Below, one piece after another: positions 6,901 to 7,058 of a stretch of DNA of 7,058 bases (positions are counted from its first letter, which is position 1; the number at the start of each line of letters is the position of its first letter). Origin of the DNA: an uncultured Oscillospiraceae bacterium (GTDB lineage Bacteria > Bacillota > Clostridia > Oscillospirales > Oscillospiraceae); assembly GCA_905205085.1 (NCBI GenBank), contig CAJLCG010000107.1:1-7058 (forward strand), read 5' to 3'. Under the pieces are notes generated by a model. That model did not search any database. It was not told the origin of the DNA and saw nothing but the letters and a program-made list of their open reading frames with translations. The position numbers and the translations under genes are program-made.

Positions 6901-7058
6901 TCCAGGCCCCGGCCCAGGGCCAGGTCCTGCTGCTGGAGGAGCAGCAGCTGCCCCTTCTGGCCGTGGGACTCATCGGAGGCGGAGTGATCATCCTGCTGCT
7001 GGCAGGCTTCCTTCTCCATCGGCACCGCCGAAACTCAGCGGTTCCACCCGCACAAGCG
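3897..7058 (+). CDS. Large secreted, membrane-anchored GLUG-repeat protein with helical (coiled-coil) insertion (3' end cut by window)
   Basis: 1054 codons are open from the ATG to the window edge. Residues 1-27 are a signal peptide (KHIQR, then a hydrophobic run, then VAAA before S28). Residues 30-125 are beta-rich and resemble the usual lead-in to GLUG proteins (FQGTFHGNGHTISGL). GLUG-type cores (GG-I/L-V-G) occur at 129-134, 155-160, 183-188, 215-220, 244-249 and 270-275. About residues 286-625 are Leu/Gln/Glu/Asp-rich, nearly Gly-poor and helical, probably coiled coil. GLUG cores resume at 659-664, 713-718, 741-746, 767-772 and 793-798. Residues 845-1012 look like Ig/InlB-B-like beta domains (PFQYGDDLDL...P..P...G....W). 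A membrane helix at 1018-1040 is followed by HRHRR, so the protein is tethered with its bulk outside. There is no LPXTG before the anchor. It overlaps the MMPL gene by ATGA, so it is probably its dedicated extracellular partner. The function is inferred only from context. Confidence 0.88.
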   Translation, partial: MKHIQRGAALLTVLALLCTMTLPVAAASDTVTIATVQDFTNFSKQCTRDTWSQGLTVELTADLDLSGSDFTPVPIFQGTFHGNGHTISGLSFDKKGSKVGLFRTLTASAVVEDLTVEGNLSPQGSASQAGLLVGENYGTVTRCAAQGSVTGQEDIGGLVGLNGESGCIQSCTSAAAVTGVTNVGGITGQNLGTVENSSNTGEINTQADQETPTSVGGIAGLSRGTIRGCTNSGAVGYQHVGYNMGGIVGLQSGEISNCSNTAPIQGRKDVGGIVGQFEPSTSLTYGPSPSQQLTDSLAGLFGQMEHFANQLNDMVARGVSDAQAIHDSLSVIQDRTHAAGTEGQKDFQAMADELYQHTTAISSSLDALREDLDRFGNEVGDQLQEALDETDTLLSKLEQLAQQADSGLGQSIHALEDTVSSIRTQVQLIRTHRQAMKQELDDLKQYVADVARLIAAGQFQQALQLPFPSLDPVGHMKAITSALKEIPRLAAKLPGQWSDIHDQTSHDIGQSGQEIDRALNALYEALTALNQAGDHFSSSAQEHLDGVSQKADQIRNLLKTYTETLGDKAQSALDDIDVELSAIQDRVDSMTQTAGADNAALHATSQAILDQMDAVRQAISGLGKEPELTVTDLTDEIDQGPGLVKGCTVSGTVEGDSNVGGIVGTVSTELGDDPEATFDLGDLKLMSDVYATLRAVVRDCRFDGDVTVKNECGGGVAGRCEAGAIVDCAARGTVETGGDYCGGIAGRTRGKVVRCAALTDLTGQSWLGGVAGLGQDISDCRTMVRSDSDGEYQGAIAGQAEGTLTGNRYLMEDLAGLDGVDYAETAQGLDFDSFAQLDYIPADFLTFSYRFEVNGQTVAEIPFQYGDDLDLSQVPQAPQQGDEYGQWPQFPTQDLRRSMVLSVQFTAPTSTLADQDGVAQLLVEGTFSPDASLTVHQEETPSARVDGYTSRSAWSYTVTGSQSDTLTLRLRADDVKKPAAAIYQDGSWQRVDSTLDGSYLVFQAPAQGQVLLLEEQQLPLLAVGLIGGGVIILLLAGFLLHRHRRNSAVPPAQA
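4281..4721 (+). repeat. First GLUG repeat block (six units)
   Basis: These are residues 129-275 of the surface protein. Core motifs such as IGGLVG, VGGITG, VGGIAG, MGGIVG and VGGIVG recur every 26-32 residues. Each is followed by the family's turn plus cysteine/asparagine pattern (for example GTIRGCTNSGAV and GEISNCSNTAPI). GLUG units are expected to stack as a right-handed beta-solenoid. The last unit stops after GGIVGQF, where the helical insertion begins. Confidence 0.85.
4752..5771 (+). other. Long helical/coiled-coil insertion inside the GLUG solenoid
   Basis: These are about residues 286-625 of the surface protein. Hydrophobic residues recur at 3-4 spacing (for example L383, L387, L394, L397, L400). 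Glycine and proline are rare except at likely helix breaks near 465-472 and 493-495. The composition is rich in Gln, Asp, Glu, Ala and Leu. The breaks suggest several long antiparallel helices forming a stalk that leaves and returns to the solenoid. Helical stalks of this size are known in extracellular parts of other Firmicute export proteins such as YhgE/Pip, but no specific homology was demonstrated. Confidence 0.7.
5829..6311 (+). repeat. Second GLUG-like repeat block (five units, cysteine-rich)
   Basis: These are residues 645-805 of the surface protein. Cores VGGIVG, GGGVAG, CGGIAG, LGGVAG and QGAIAG follow one another. Spacing is about 54 residues for the first pair (a 26-residue insert after the first core) and 26-28 thereafter. 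Cysteines at 647, 700, 712, 720, 728, 741, 755 and 780 are denser than in the first block. The last unit is degenerate (QGAIAG), as expected at the end of a solenoid. Confidence 0.75.

Overview
The window is GC-rich, with operon-style packing, strong AGGAGG-type Shine-Dalgarno sequences and no outer-membrane genes. Codon use and gene style suggest a gut Clostridia/Oscillospiraceae-type Firmicute (Flavonifractor or Lawsonibacter-like). This placement is an inference from style and was not checked against any database.

Layout. (1) Positions 1-471, minus strand: the N-terminal 157 codons of a carbohydrate ABC-transporter ATPase of the MsmK/UgpC/MalK type, running off the left edge. (2) Positions 472-870: a divergent intergenic region of about 400 bp. 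It holds a sigma-70-type promoter for each side. The ABC promoter is overlapped at the expected transcription start by a LacI/CcpA-like dyad centred on CG. The TetR promoter is overlapped at the -35 box by a long dyad. The untranslated leader of the ABC gene is long and structured, and its best Shine-Dalgarno lies far from the start codon. (3) Positions 871-7058, plus strand: a tightly packed three-gene operon. It encodes a TetR-family regulator, an 814-residue MMPL/RND-superfamily transporter, and a very large secreted, membrane-anchored protein (at least 1054 residues) made of GLUG repeats interrupted by a long helical, probably coiled-coil, region. The last gene is open at the right edge but has already passed its C-terminal membrane anchor, so little is missing.

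How the genes may work together. The TetR gene and the transporter are separated by 9 bp, and the transporter and surface protein overlap by ATGA, so all three are probably co-transcribed and the last two translationally coupled. The simplest reading is a TetR-controlled exporter or lipid/hydrophobe transporter of the MMPL class with a dedicated extracellular partner tethered to the membrane. The surface protein has no LPXTG motif before its transmembrane segment. It has a signal peptide, a beta-solenoid-like GLUG stalk, a helical insertion of about 340 residues placed inside one GLUG unit, and a C-terminal membrane helix with a basic tail. The transporter carries an unusual cytoplasmic tail with six perfect tetrapeptide repeats (Gly-x-hydrophobic-x). 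No substrate can be read from the sequence. This transporter plus GLUG/helical-stalk pair is the best candidate in the window for an undescribed system.
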